Origin: Neostapfia colusana
Lineage: Eukaryota; Streptophyta; Magnoliopsida; Poales; Poaceae
Direction of reading: 5' to 3'
DNA length: 64,000 bases
Assembly (NCBI GenBank): GCA_030760725.1
Contig: JASWHV010000012.1
Coordinates: 21,590,368-21,654,367, forward strand
The notes below the pieces were generated by a model, which saw nothing but the letters and a program-made list of their open reading frames with translations, was not told where the DNA came from and searched no databases. A program made the position numbers and the translations under genes. Numbering within the stretch: the first letter of the stretch is position 1; every line of letters starts with the position of its first letter. Positions 26,001 to 36,884 of the stretch are shown here, one piece after another.

Positions 26001-26176
26001 TGTTCACTGACGTGCGGGTCCCACCAGTAGTCTCCCCCCTATATAACAGTGGCTTCCAAATTCAAATTTCAAATTGCAGCAAATTCCACAAACTGAATTT
26101 GATTACCCTGAAGTTAACCTTCGGTTGTGTTCAGTTCAAATTTTAAATTCCGTGGTGTTGGTTCAGTTCCTGTACA
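23088..26176 (-). repeat. B1: LTR fragment interrupted by E1
   Basis: Matches the E0 LTR from 251 onward. Its sense start appears to be TGTACAGGAAC at 26176; the 3' portion that should lie beyond E1 is not in the window. The 18-mer is at 23401-23418 (one change) and the GC-rich block at about 24910-26030. It has no internal region attached on the right (no polypurine tract follows), so it was a 5' LTR or a solo LTR. Confidence 0.8.
26039..26047 (-). promoter_or_regulatory. TATA-like box in LTR B1
   Basis: Sense GTTATATAG followed by a G run, placed just upstream of the GC-rich block and next to a GCGGGTCCCAC motif (26014-26024). This is a plausible LTR core promoter. Confidence 0.45.
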
Positions 26177-26216
26177 GGGGAAATAATGCCCGGGGTTGCT
26201 GTTTTGTGAGCAAAAG
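26177..26216. other. 40-bp spacer between LTRs B1 and B2
   Basis: This short stretch matches neither LTR and no polypurine tract or primer site. It may be the only DNA in the window that is not part of a recognised element. I see nothing else in it. Confidence 0.5.
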
Positions 26217-27901
26217 TGTGGGGGACACCGCCGTCGAACGACGGATGCCCCGCCATGACCTCGTCGGGTGGTGCTGTGATATGCGGCACCCAATAGCACA
26301 CGAGTCGAGAAAACACATCACATTACATAAATCATTTGCGGAAGCGTACAAGAGTATTTTACAGATACTTATTTCAAAATAAGCTACAGCGGAAGACTAT
26401 AACTCTCACGAATCATTTCTAAATTAGCAACAAAGAAACAGTCCAGTCCACGGACGTTATTTACTAGCAACACGAAGACAAACCGCAGCGGCGAGGATGC
26501 TCCTTGAGTAACCACTTGGTTCCGAGTCTCATCGGCATCCCTTCATAAGCATGAAGTCAATCCTGCAAAACAACTCGGATAGTATCCGTGAGCATAACGC
26601 TCAGCATGTCTTAAACGACAACCCTAGGCATGGAACTCTACATGCAAGGATGTGTAAGATAGGAAAGAGGACTTTGCAATAAGGACACACCTACATGTTG
26701 ATCCTTACTTTCAGTTTTATAGCAACAGTTTATTGAGCCTTAGGCAGCCCTCACACGGAAGTCCCAATCAAACAAGAAACGCTTTCCTCCGATGTGGTGA
26801 TGCCTAAAGTGGAATATAAACTTAATTAGCTCTATAACTACAGCACACAAGGTTTCAAGGCATTAATAGTTCAATACAGCATATTCAGTTGGCTTATTTC
26901 ACTTCTTACTACGTCACAGCGCAGTGAACAAGCGGGTACTCAAATAACCGCGAGGGACGGTGATTGCAATCAGGACACACCCGGATAGCACGTCACATAC
27001 ACCCACTTTCAGAAGCGTGATTCCACACCCCTTCCTACTCTGTTGTATGCAACAACCTTTCAAAGGCAACCCAACTGCCGAACCGGTCCATCCGTAACGG
27101 GCAGGAGGTCCCCGCGTGGAGCGTGACAGTGCCCACCGGCAGATTTACACCTTGCTACTCTCAACCCACTCCTATAAAACGGTTGGGTAAGCCTCGGCAC
27201 CCAGGTTAACCAATTACATCGGTTTCCTGGTTCCCATATGCCAGTATTCATCTGGTACTGTTCAATACTTGTCCAGCAGGGTCACACATGGCGCGGTCCT
27301 CAATCGACACCAACAGGGCTATGCACGTGAGACCTCCACTCACTGCATCCTATCCCCCCTGCTGGGTCTAATTTTCACAACTTAAGCCATTTTCTACCTC
27401 TTCTCATCCCGTGTGATAAATTTTATCTCGCGAGTAGATTCCAACCACTCGACTTCTACCGAGATTCTATGAACATTAGCATGGCATTCTCTACTTGTCG
27501 AGTTTGTAAACTACCCAACACTTCATAGGATTTAAAAGGCTATGCATGTGGGGTTTCAATCACCCTAACTCTAATGCAAGCATTCACCCTAAACATAAGT
27601 GATACAAATGAAGAATTTTACAAAAGCACTTAAATGCAAACCGGGGCTTGCCTGTTTTGCAGGGTAGTAGTATATAAGCAATTAGTGATCCTGCTGATGA
27701 ACCCTTGATTCTCCGGGGTTCGATCCACTTCAATGAATTGATACTTTGAATCCCCTTCGTCGTGAATCCTAATGAAATGTATATGCACAATTTTTATAGA
27801 ATGCAAAGGAGAGAAGTTAAGACTTGATTTCTTAGGAACAGAAGTTGTGTGGAAAAGCCAAAAATGGCTTGGTTTGCCTCTGTTGTGCATAAAAACAAGA
27901 A
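26217..27901 (-). repeat. B2: LTR, sense 3' part (split by E2)
   Basis: Begins TGTGGGGGACACC (sense end ...CACA, as in the solo LTR S and E3). It contains the terminal hairpin, the two-stem hairpin at 26738-26809 and the 18-mer at 27635-27652. It is interrupted at TAAAC by E2 and continues at 43411. Confidence 0.8.
26738..26809 (-). other. Conserved two-stem LTR hairpin, copy 3 (B2)
   Basis: Outer stem CCTTAGGCA (26738-26746) with TGCCTAAAG (26801-26809), 8 of 9 pairs. Inner stem CACACGGA with TCCGATGTG, 8 pairs and one bulged A. Loop core AATCAAACAAGAAACGC. It lies 521 bp from the LTR end. Confidence 0.65.
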
Positions 27902-27906
27902 TAAAC
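27902..27906. repeat. Target site duplication TAAAC, left of E2
   Basis: TAAAC here and at 43406-43410 flank the outermost TG...CA of E2, a 5-bp duplication typical of Ty3/gypsy integration. Confidence 0.95.
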
Positions 27907-28391
27907 TGACACGACCCCACGGTCTTGTCGAGCCAGGATCACACTGAGGGGTGCTGCGTTGCACAGCACCGGATAACACACATAAAAGGTACAAAGCGGA
28001 AGCAAAATTTTATTACATAAACAAGTTTATGAACATGTTTACAGCAAAATATGTCCAGTCTACACTCACGGGCATAGACTACGCATCAAGTTCACGTTCA
28101 GTGCTTGAACGTGTCCTTGCTAGCACACACACACACACTAACTCTGCGGCGTGCACGACTCCCACTCGACGGGGTTCCCCTCCTGGGGTTCCGTCTCCTC
28201 TTCGGGAGTCCCTTCCTCATAGAACCCTGCAAAAGCTTCAAACACAAGCAGTGAGCACGAAGGCTCAGCAAGTCTGACCCGTCTCACCTAAACATGGAAC
28301 TTCTACATGAGGGTTAATGGGTTATCATTTGCAAGTACTCGCCTAATTAGTGGAACCTTACTTTCAAGTTTTAGCAGCAGGTTGTGGAGAA

Positions 28392-28463
28392 CCTTACGCT
28401 AAGGCACATGAGAGAGCCGCAATCAAACAAGAAACGCATTTCTCTCATGCACTTTGCCCAAAG
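28392..28463 (-). other. Conserved two-stem LTR hairpin, copy 4 (E2 3' LTR)
   Basis: Inner stem CATGAGAGA (28407-28415) with TCTCTCATG (28441-28449) is perfect. Outer stem 28392-28399 with 28456-28463 pairs 7 of 8 counting G-U. Loop core AATCAAACAAGAAACGC. It lies 485 bp from the LTR end. Confidence 0.75.
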
Positions 28464-31358
28464 TTGAAAGGAACTTTAATTAGCTCTAAACTACAGCAAA
28501 TCATTAACAATCAAATCCATCTTTCAATCAGCAACATTTTAACATGTAACTAGCCTGTTCTTTCTACGTCATGGTACAGTGAACAAGTGGTACTCACTGA
28601 CCGTGAGGGACGGCGATTATAATAGATTTACACCTGCAGGGTTACCCGAACAACCCGTCACGTACGCCCGTACTCGATGTTGCCTACAACAACCATCACG
28701 GACGCCGTACGCAACTACCTTTCACCCGTTAGCCAAATGTTGAACCGGTCCAATCGTCCCGAGCAAGAGGTCTCTGAACGCGCATCTCAGTGCTGCCAGC
28801 CGATTTACACCTCGAGCTCTCAACCTACCCTCTGAACGACCAGCTATGCCTCAACACCCAGCTACCCGAGTTACATCAGTTTCCCGGTTCCCATGTAGCC
28901 GGTAGGTCTTCGGTACTGTTCTAGCTTGTTCAACAGGCCCGCACACGGCTCGGTCCTCAATCGACACAAGCGGAGCTAGAGCACACAGGCCCCAAAGTAC
29001 TGTTGCCCTTACTCTCCGCTCGGTCTCATCTTTCTTGCCATGTGTATCATGTGCTATCTCTACCCGAGTCAAGTGCCTCTAGCCTATGCTCGCGAGTAGT
29101 TCCAACTACTCGACTTGTACCGAATCCTACCCTAACTTAGCATTGCAGTAGCTAACGGGGTTTTGCAATCCTAAACCCAACCCATGGTTTTCTTGGCTAT
29201 GCAATTGGGTTTCCAAACAAGACTCCAATATAAAGAATAGTAGTATTCAAGTATGTGCTCAAAACAATAAAAAGTTGTAAAAAGGTTAATGCAAACCAGA
29301 GCTTGCCTTGCTGCTCTTGGTCGTAGGCTAGCTGTTCCTCCGGAGTAACGAAGTCTAGGACTTTGGGTTCCTCCTCGACCTTAGCGACTACATGATATAC
29401 AAGTATATGTATTAATTTAAATGCATTTGATTGAATTTAAATTTTTGAAGTCTATAACCCTTGCTAGTCAGACCCAATGACTGTGAAACTTTTACTGGGG
29501 CTCGGTTACAACCTAAACAGAGATTTGGTCAAGTTTTAGTTGCAGCAAAGCTCATTTGAGCCCTCCACAATTAATTATGTACTTGACCTTAATTGAAGGC
29601 TTTTAGGGTGTTCTAAGGATTTTCATGAAACAAACTATGACTTTCTGAAAACTAGATTTTCAGAGGGTTCTAATGGAGTTGGTCTCACTTAATTTGAAGG
29701 TTTCTAGCTAAAGATATGAGCTAAACAATTTCAGAGAAATTTCTGAAAATGTTTCTGAACATTTTCTATTTTCTCTGGAACAGTTTCACTAATCACATCA
29801 TTAGGTGGATTAAATGAGCTCAAATGGATATGAAATTTTTGTGCTAGTTCAGGGATATTTTGGTAAACATCCCAGCAAAATTTCAGGATTTTCCTCCAAA
29901 GGATTCTCCAGTTAAAATTACAAACAGTAAAAATTTTGAGGAATTAATTCTGGAGAATTAAGGATTTTCATGAAGCGAAACTTGATTTGCTGGAAAGTAC
30001 TCAGAGATCTGAATCCAAAAAAATTTGGTTCACTCGATTTGGAGTTTTCTAGCTCAAGTTATGAGGATTTGAAGTTTGAAGGAAATCTGAAAATCGGGGG
30101 AAAAGTTTAAACTTGCGGGTGGGCCCCGGGGACACGCGTCGCACGCTGAGGCGACGGCACACCGTGGTCTGTGGAGTTCCTGCGTGCCAGCACAGCCGAT
30201 CCCGGCCACACCCGATCCCGATTTAAATTTTTCAGCCGCTGACGCGTGGGCCAGCCGGCTTCGTCTTCCTCCCGACGCGCCCGCGCGCTCGCGCCGCCGC
30301 CCCTCGCCGGAGCAGACCCGGAGCTCGCCGGCTCGCTGCTGCCGGCCCTCCCATGGTCTGAAACTCGCTGCCAGGGGGTTGTCGACGTCGAGGAACACGT
30401 CGGTGGTGTCAGTTCGGGCTGGCGGTGACCGGAAATAGCCCGGCGACGTGCCGCGGCCTCGGTTGAGGTTCGGCGCCGTCGACCGTGGGTTCTAACCCAC
30501 AAACACCTCGAACAAACGGTCCTACAGCATTAGTGTACCTCTAGGAAGCTCGACAAGGTGTCAAAAGGATTCAAAGATGGCGGCGAGTCGGTCAGCACCG
30601 TGTGACCGATCGTGCCCGCCATGACCACTCTTGATCGAGCTCGAAATTCGTCACTTCTAGACAGTTTCACGCCACGGATGCAGAAAGGAACTTGATCGCG
30701 GGCTAGTTCAGCGTCTATGTGCAAGATTTGATAGCTAGAGAAGGATCTTAGAGCGAGAATTTGAAGGATCCGTACCGGAAGCTCAGTTTAAGGTCGCCGG
30801 AGCAAAAACTGAGAATTCGCCGTGGATTCTTCACGGTTTGCTTCCAAACTTGGAGGAGAGTAGCACGGTGGTCGTGCGCTCCTGTTGCTACCCTTGCTGG
30901 CCCGTGAAAACGCCTGTGGAACGCTGTCCACGAGCGCCTGACCTTCGGCTGAGTTTAGGTCGCCGCTGTGGCGATCGTTCTCGGGCAAAGGAGGTCGGAG
31001 CTCGGGGTTTCTGGCGTTGGGGAGGTACAGGGCGATCTCAGGTTGCTGTCTAGCAGCTCAGGAACGAAGGAGGAGATCGTTTGCTGGTTTTCCCGATCGA
31101 GCAGTGAGCTGTGGGGAGAAGAACTGCCGCTGCTCGGGTTCACACGCGAGGAGATAAAGCCCACCGACTACTGCTCGGTTGAGCCGGTGCCGGTCGCGTG
31201 GAGGTGCGAGCAAGCCGCCCTGGGCGGCAGCGCGTGGAGCGGGAAGCAGCTGGTGGCGCCGGTGGCTGCTCGGTGGCACAGCCGACAGCTGCTCGGTGGA
31301 ATTTCCCACCGAGGCTGTGACTTTGTGTGCAAGTTTTCCCTCCTTCTCTCTATGACAT

Positions 31359-31369
31359 GTGGGTCCCAC
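31359..31369. promoter_or_regulatory. GTGGGTCCCAC palindrome in E2 3' LTR
   Basis: Perfect 11-bp palindrome matching the class I TCP transcription-factor consensus, at the U3/GC-block boundary. The other E2 LTR has it at 42788-42798. Confidence 0.5.
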
Positions 31370-31977
31370 CCAGGGTCTTAACCTCTGAAATTTACTCCTA
31401 ATCACTGTTGTAAACAGTGAGCCCCATAATACCCCTGGTGATTCAAATTATTCACCCATGAGCCATTTGAATTGATTAGAATTCAAATTGGGTTTGGTTT
31501 GAATGAATTTCAGCACAAGTTCAGTTTTGAATTCAAATAAAGTTTGAATTTGTCGCACTTAGATCATGTCAAGATCAACTCCAAATGGAGTGAAATTTGG
31601 TGTGTGAGCTCACAAAAATGTGCTGAATAAGAATATGCCTCCCACTTTTAAATTCATGGGATAAAAACAGTTTGAATTTGAATATGGTTTCAAACTGCCC
31701 TCTTTCTAACTATACCCAAAATGACCTCAAAAAGGTTTTGAATTTGGGTGAAACTTGGCATAGACATCCTTAGCAATGTGTAGGAGTTTTCATATGTCCA
31801 GCCCCTCTATATCACATATGGGAAATACCACTTTTGCAATATGTGAGTTTGTTTTCTAATGAGCATGTTGATGGTGGTTACTTGCTCTTCATTTGTGTTC
31901 ATCATCTTTCCTGAAACGAGGTGTGTGTGTATGGTGATGAACACTTCAAATATGTGTCAAAAACTGAGGCCCTTACA

Positions 31978-31993
31978 TTCCTCCCCCCTTAAA
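31978..31993 (-). other. Polypurine tract of E2
   Basis: Minus-strand TTTTAAGGGGGGAGGAA abuts the 3' LTR start at 31977. Confidence 0.93.
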
Positions 31994-34900
31994 AGAATCT
32001 CATCCCGAGATTATAAGGTGAAAATGAGAGAGACGACGGTGGAAAATTACCGGATATGTGACGTGAAAAATTTGGGGTAGTTAGCGCGAAGAAATCCTTC
32101 GCCTTCCATGTCGCTTCGTCCACGGAGTGATTACTCCATAGAACCTTGTAGAACCACAACGTACGGTGGCGTGTGGTTCGGGCCTTTTTATCAATAATCT
32201 GCACCGGTTCCTCTCGGTAGGTGAGATCCGGTTGCAGTTCTTCAATGTCTTCCAGCTGAATGGTAGTTGATAGCTTGAGACACTTCCTCAGCTGGGAAAT
32301 GTGAAAGACGTCGTGCACACCGGAAAGTGCTTCTGGTAATTTCAGCCGGTATGCTACCGATCCACATCTTTCGGCAATCTGGAATGGACCGATGAATCGG
32401 GGTGCCAACTTTCCTCTCACCCCAAATCTGTTTATGCCCTTCATTGGAGACACACGTAGATATACGTGATCCCCCACTTCGAATTGTAATGGACGTCTTC
32501 TTCGGTCCGCGTACTGTTTCTACCGGGATTGGGCGGCTTTTAGGTTAGCTTGAATCAACCGAACCTTTTCTTCCGCGTTGTTGACAAGGTCAATCCCGAA
32601 GGTAACCCTTTCGCCAGACTCACACCAGTTCAATGGTGTGCGACATTTTCTCCCGTATAGCGCCTCATAAGGCACCATCTTGATGCTGGCTTGGTATCCA
32701 TTCTTGTACGAGAACTCGGCTAACGGCAAGTGATCATCCCAATTCTTGCCGTGGTTGATAGCGCAAGCTCGTAGCATGTCTTCTAAGATTTGATTTACCC
32801 GCTCGGTTTGCCCATCCGTCTGCGGGTGGTACGCTGAACTACGGATCAGCTTCGTCCCCAAGGCAGCGTGCAGCTGCTCCCAAAAACGGGACACAAATAA
32901 AGTGCCCCGATCCGATATAATGGTACGGGGTACGCCGTACAAGCATAGGATCCGTGAGATGTACAGCTCAGCGTACTTCTTGGTGTTGTAGTTTGTGTTG
33001 ACCGGGATGCAATGGGCAACTTTGGTGAGCCGATCGATGATTACTCACACAGAATCATGCTTTTGAAGAGTGGTGGGTAAACCGACGATGAAATCCATGC
33101 TCACGTCCTCCCACTTCCAGGCAGGAATGCCCAGTGGTTGCAGCAGTCCCGGTTTCCGCATATGGTCTGCCTTCACCCTTCGACATGTATCACACTCGGA
33201 CACGTATTTTGCAGTCTCACGCTTCATCCGTGTCCACCAAAACATGCTTCTGAGTTCTTGATACATTTTGTTGCTGCCGTGGTGAATAGAAAATTTTGAC
33301 AAGTGAGCCTCATCAAAGATTTTCTTCTGTAATTCTGGGTTACGGGGTACGACGATCCGGTCCTTGAACCATAGGACGCCGTCTCCGTCCTTCTGGAAAC
33401 ATTTCAACTCTCCACTGTCTACATGTCTCCGCAAATGCGACATACCCTTGTCATGTTTCTGAGCTGCCGCTATTTCTTCACGGATGGTGGGGATCAAAGC
33501 TAGGTTGTAGAGAGCTCCGTGTGGAATCACATGTAGTGGTGGTTCGCTCTCTTCCAACGGTGTGATGGTCAGATTGTTGACGTGTGACTTGCGGCTCAGC
33601 GCATCTGCCACTACGTTTGCCTTGCCCGGATGATAATGGATCTCTATTTCGTAATCCTTTATCAATTCTAATCATCTTCGCTGCCTCATGTTCAACTCCT
33701 TCTGAGTGAATATGTACTTGAGGCTTTTGTGGTTGGTATACAAATGTACGAGGTTACCGAGTAGGTAGTGCCTCCACATTTTTAGTGCAAGTACCATGGC
33801 AGCGAGCTCCAAGTCGTGGGTTGGATAATTCTGCTCATGGTTTCTAAGCTGCCGTGATCCATACGCGACCACTCTTCAGTCTTGCATCAGCACACATCCG
33901 AGCCCAATGCCGGATGCATCGTAGTACACATCGAACGGTTTTGTTGTGTCTGGCTGCGCCAAAACTGGTGCTGATGTCAGGTGCTTGACTAAAGCCTTGA
34001 ATGCTGCTTCACATGTTGGACTCCAAACATATTTGGTAGCCTTCTTCAGAAGCTCTGTCATAGGCTTGGCAATCTTTGAGAAGTTCGGAATGAACCTCCG
34101 ATAGTATCCCGCGAGTCCGAGGAAACTCCGTACCTCATGAACAGTTCTCGGGGATTTCCAATTCACCACTTGAGTGATCTTTCTCGGGTCTACAGCGATA
34201 CCCTCCGCTGAGATGATATGCCCGAGAAAAGGCACTTGTGATATCCAGAATTCGCATTTGCTGAATTTCGCGTATAGCTTGTGATCCCGCAGCTGTTGCA
34301 AGACTATACGCAGATGCTTCTTGTGATCTTCTTCCGACTTGGAATATACCAGGATGTCGTCGATGAAGACCACGACAAACTTCTCCAGCTCCGGCATGAA
34401 TACCGAGTTCATCAAGTACATGAAGTGAGCTGGAGCATTGGTGAGGCCGAAGGACATGACCAGGTACTCATAAACTCCGTACCTTGTCGAGAAAGTTGTC
34501 TTTGGAATGTCCTAAGCCCTTATCTTAATCTGATGGTACCCGGATCTTCAGTCCATCTTGGAAAAGATCTTTGCTTCAACCAACTGATCAAACAACATGT
34601 CGATCCGTGGCAACGGGTACTTGTTCTTGATGGTTACGGCATTTAATGGACGATAGTCCACGCAAAGCCATAACGTCTCATCCTTCTTCTTCACGAATAA
34701 TGCCGAACAGCCCCATGGCGAGGAGCTCGGCCTAATAAAAACCTTTTCCAGGAGGTCCGTGAGCTGAGTCTTCAGTTCAGCCAACTCCTTGGGCGCCATC
34801 TTGTACGGCCTTCAGGATATTGGCATGGTTCCCGGTGCAAGTTCAATCTTGAACTCCACCTCTCTATCGGGCGGCATCCCCGGCAAATCTTCCGGGAACA

Positions 34901-35603
34901 CGTCAGGGAACTCTCGGACTACTGGAATATCTTCCAATCTGATGGTTGTGGCTTGATAGACACTTGGAAGTTTTATTTCTGGACTGTCCAGAAATAATGA
35001 GTGAGACTCGTGCACTTCTGAGTTCAGGTGGACAACTCGGAGGACGGTGTCTAAAACAGCGCCGTGGCGGGTTAACCACGACATCCCTAAGATGACATCG
35101 ACCTTTTGTCCCTCTAAGATTATGAGAGACGTAGGGTAGACTCTACCCTCTAAGCACAATGGCGCTTTTGGGACCATCATGCTTGCTGAAATTTTCCCAC
35201 CCGGTGAACAGATCACATAAGGACTATCGGTGGGTAGTATTTGCAAGCTATATTTATCAATGAAAGCTTGGCTAATGAAACTATGCGTGGTGCCTGAATC
35301 AAACAGTACTATAGCGGGATGATGGTGGAGTTGGAACATACCTGCAAGGATTGGCTCGCCCTCCGGCACGTCCTCTATGGCAAGCTGGTGGACGGTGCCG
35401 GGCATAGGGTTTGCCCACCGCGCATTAGTAGGGTTCCGGGGTTGATTCCTCCATGGAAACTGCGGTGCCTCTCCGCCGCCTTGCCTCTCCCAGGCAACTG
35501 CTCGCGAAGTGTCCTGGACGACCACACTTGTAACATGTGGCCGCTGCTGGTGTAGTGCTCGGGGGACGAAAGCCCGGCATGCGCTGCTGAGGTGCATGCG
35601 CAC
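31989..35603 (-). pseudogene. E2 pol: protease, RT, RNase H, integrase, chromodomain
   Basis: One frame runs through the whole region. Protease has LFDSGTTHSFIS (near 35300). RT has KKKDETLWLCVDYRPLNA and an intact VVFIDDILVYS (aspartates 34361-34356). RNase H begins FDVYYDASG (about 33925). Integrase has the HHCC finger (about 33190-33330) and a core with SDRG and DGQTERVNQ 35 residues apart. A GPF module (RFIGPF) and the chromodomain KARTTRHRTLWFYKVLW follow. At least seven in-frame stops break it (near 34809, 34548, 34513, 33876, 33672, 33045 and 32520) and the chromodomain end is frayed. No frameshift is needed within pol, so decay was by point mutation. A frame change just after the Gag zinc knuckle (about 35510) separates it from gag. 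Confidence 0.93.
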
Positions 35604-36612
35604 GCGGCATCGCCCGCTGCTGCTGTTGTTGCGAAGGTGGTACTGGCAGTGCCGTCCTGAATGCCGGTGAAGAGTACGGCCGACTGCGGAACGGCATCGA
35701 CCGCTGTGGTGGCTGCCAGCATGGACCTGATGGTGGGCGATTCACCATCCGAAACTTCTGAGAAGGACCGCCTCCTTCTCCGCTGCTCTGCGGCGCGCTT
35801 CGCTTTCGCTCCGCCGCCGCCAACTCCTTGCCGGAGTCCTCTTGAACAATCGCAGCATCAATGATGTCGTTGAGGCTGCCGCGATTGAACATCGCCAACT
35901 TGTCCTTCAGGAGCAGGTTAAGCCCCTGGTAAAAATGGTCCTGCAACTTCTCGTTAGTATCTGCGTGATACGACGCGTAGAGTGCGAGATTGTTGAACGC
36001 CCTGGAGTATTCCAGCGCGTTCCGGCTCCCTTGTTGCAGGTGCAAGAATTCCTGTGTCTTCCTCTTCATCAAACCTGGTGGTATATGATAGGCCCTGAAG
36101 GCCGTCCGGAACTCCGTCTAGGTCATCACTCGGTCGGTGGGCTGTGAAGCACAGAAGTTGGCCCACCACGCGCTCGCGGATCCTTGGAGCTGCTGGACCG
36201 CGAACTGAGTCTTGCGCTGCTCACTTATCTGGAGCAGCACGAACTTCATTTCTATTGCGCGGAGCCAGTTGTCCGCGTCAAGAGGTTCATCCACCCTTGA
36301 GAATACTGGGGGATGAGTCGCTAGGAAGTCGGAGTAGGAGCTCTGTTGACGCTCCTCACGGTCTTGACATCTCTCTGGGCGAGACGTATTGGCGATAAGC
36401 GTTTGCAGCAACTCCGTGTGCTGTTTATGTGAACCCGCCATTGCCGCGACGATGTCGGCCAACGTAACCGTTGGCAGTGGCGGTGGCGGTGTTTGCTGTT
36501 GCTGTTGCTACTGCTGCTGCTGCTGTCCCGAGGAGTCCTCAGGAGGCTGTTGGGAGGTCTCTCCCCCTTGGCTAGTACCCCCAACATCAGGGTTGGCACG
36601 AGTACGCGTCAT
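35425..36612 (-). pseudogene. E2 gag with CCHC zinc knuckle
   Basis: The start ATG at 36612-36610 is preceded by CTTGAATTTCAG|A, an acceptor-like sequence. The product starts with a short acidic stretch and a polyglutamine run, then MADIVAAMAG-like sequence, the capsid part (ASAWWANFCASQ; EFLHLQQGSRNALEYSRAF), a basic, glutamine- and proline-rich part, and the knuckle CYKCGRPGHFASSC (about 35515-35555). Stops at 36508-36510 (within the glutamine run, CAG to TAG) and 36118-36120 (expected tryptophan, TGG to TAG) interrupt it. The knuckle frame ends at 35425 while pol continues in another frame. Confidence 0.9.
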
Positions 36613-36645
36613 TCTGAAATTCAAGACAGCAGCAATTAGCACATG
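36613..36645 (-). promoter_or_regulatory. Putative 3' splice acceptor at E2 gag start
   Basis: The minus strand has GCTAATTG, holding the CTAAT branch-point consensus (36635-36639), then a T-rich run and TTTCAG|A immediately before ATG. Joined to the donor at 39084 it would skip ORF0, an intron of about 2.47 kb. Confidence 0.55.
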
Positions 36646-36884
36646 TCTTACTTAAAATTCCATATGCAACAGTAGATATTGAGGTGACACATGAATAATT
36701 TGCACAACATTCACATATATTGATAAAGCATAAACTTTATACAAGATACATTATTCTCGGGTCTCTGAGAAGTCGTGGTCATGTCGTCACTACCTATACA
36801 TACGCTACTGTCTACACGACATGTCACTGATTACAAAAGTTGGGTTACATTACTCTAGCTGCCCTACTTGGCAACTGTAACCCC
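36613..36884 (-). other. ORF0-gag interval
   Basis: 272 bp without a frame, containing only the acceptor-like site near its gag end. It resembles an untranslated spacer. Confidence 0.6.

Larger units (their letters stand above)
27907..31977 (-). repeat. E2 3' LTR
   Basis: 4071 bp, sense TGTAAGGGCCTC...GTGTCA. U3 about 31370-31977, GC-rich block about 30110-31350, 18-mer variant at 29290-29307, two-stem hairpin at 28392-28463, small TGAGC/GCTCA hairpin at 28252-28267, terminal hairpin at 27950-27970. A perfect GTGGGTCCCAC palindrome is at 31359-31369. Confidence 0.97.

Noticed and set aside
28128..28140. (CA)n microsatellite (also near 39545)
   Set aside because: Only six or so units, present in both E2 LTRs, hence part of the LTR and too short to be notable.
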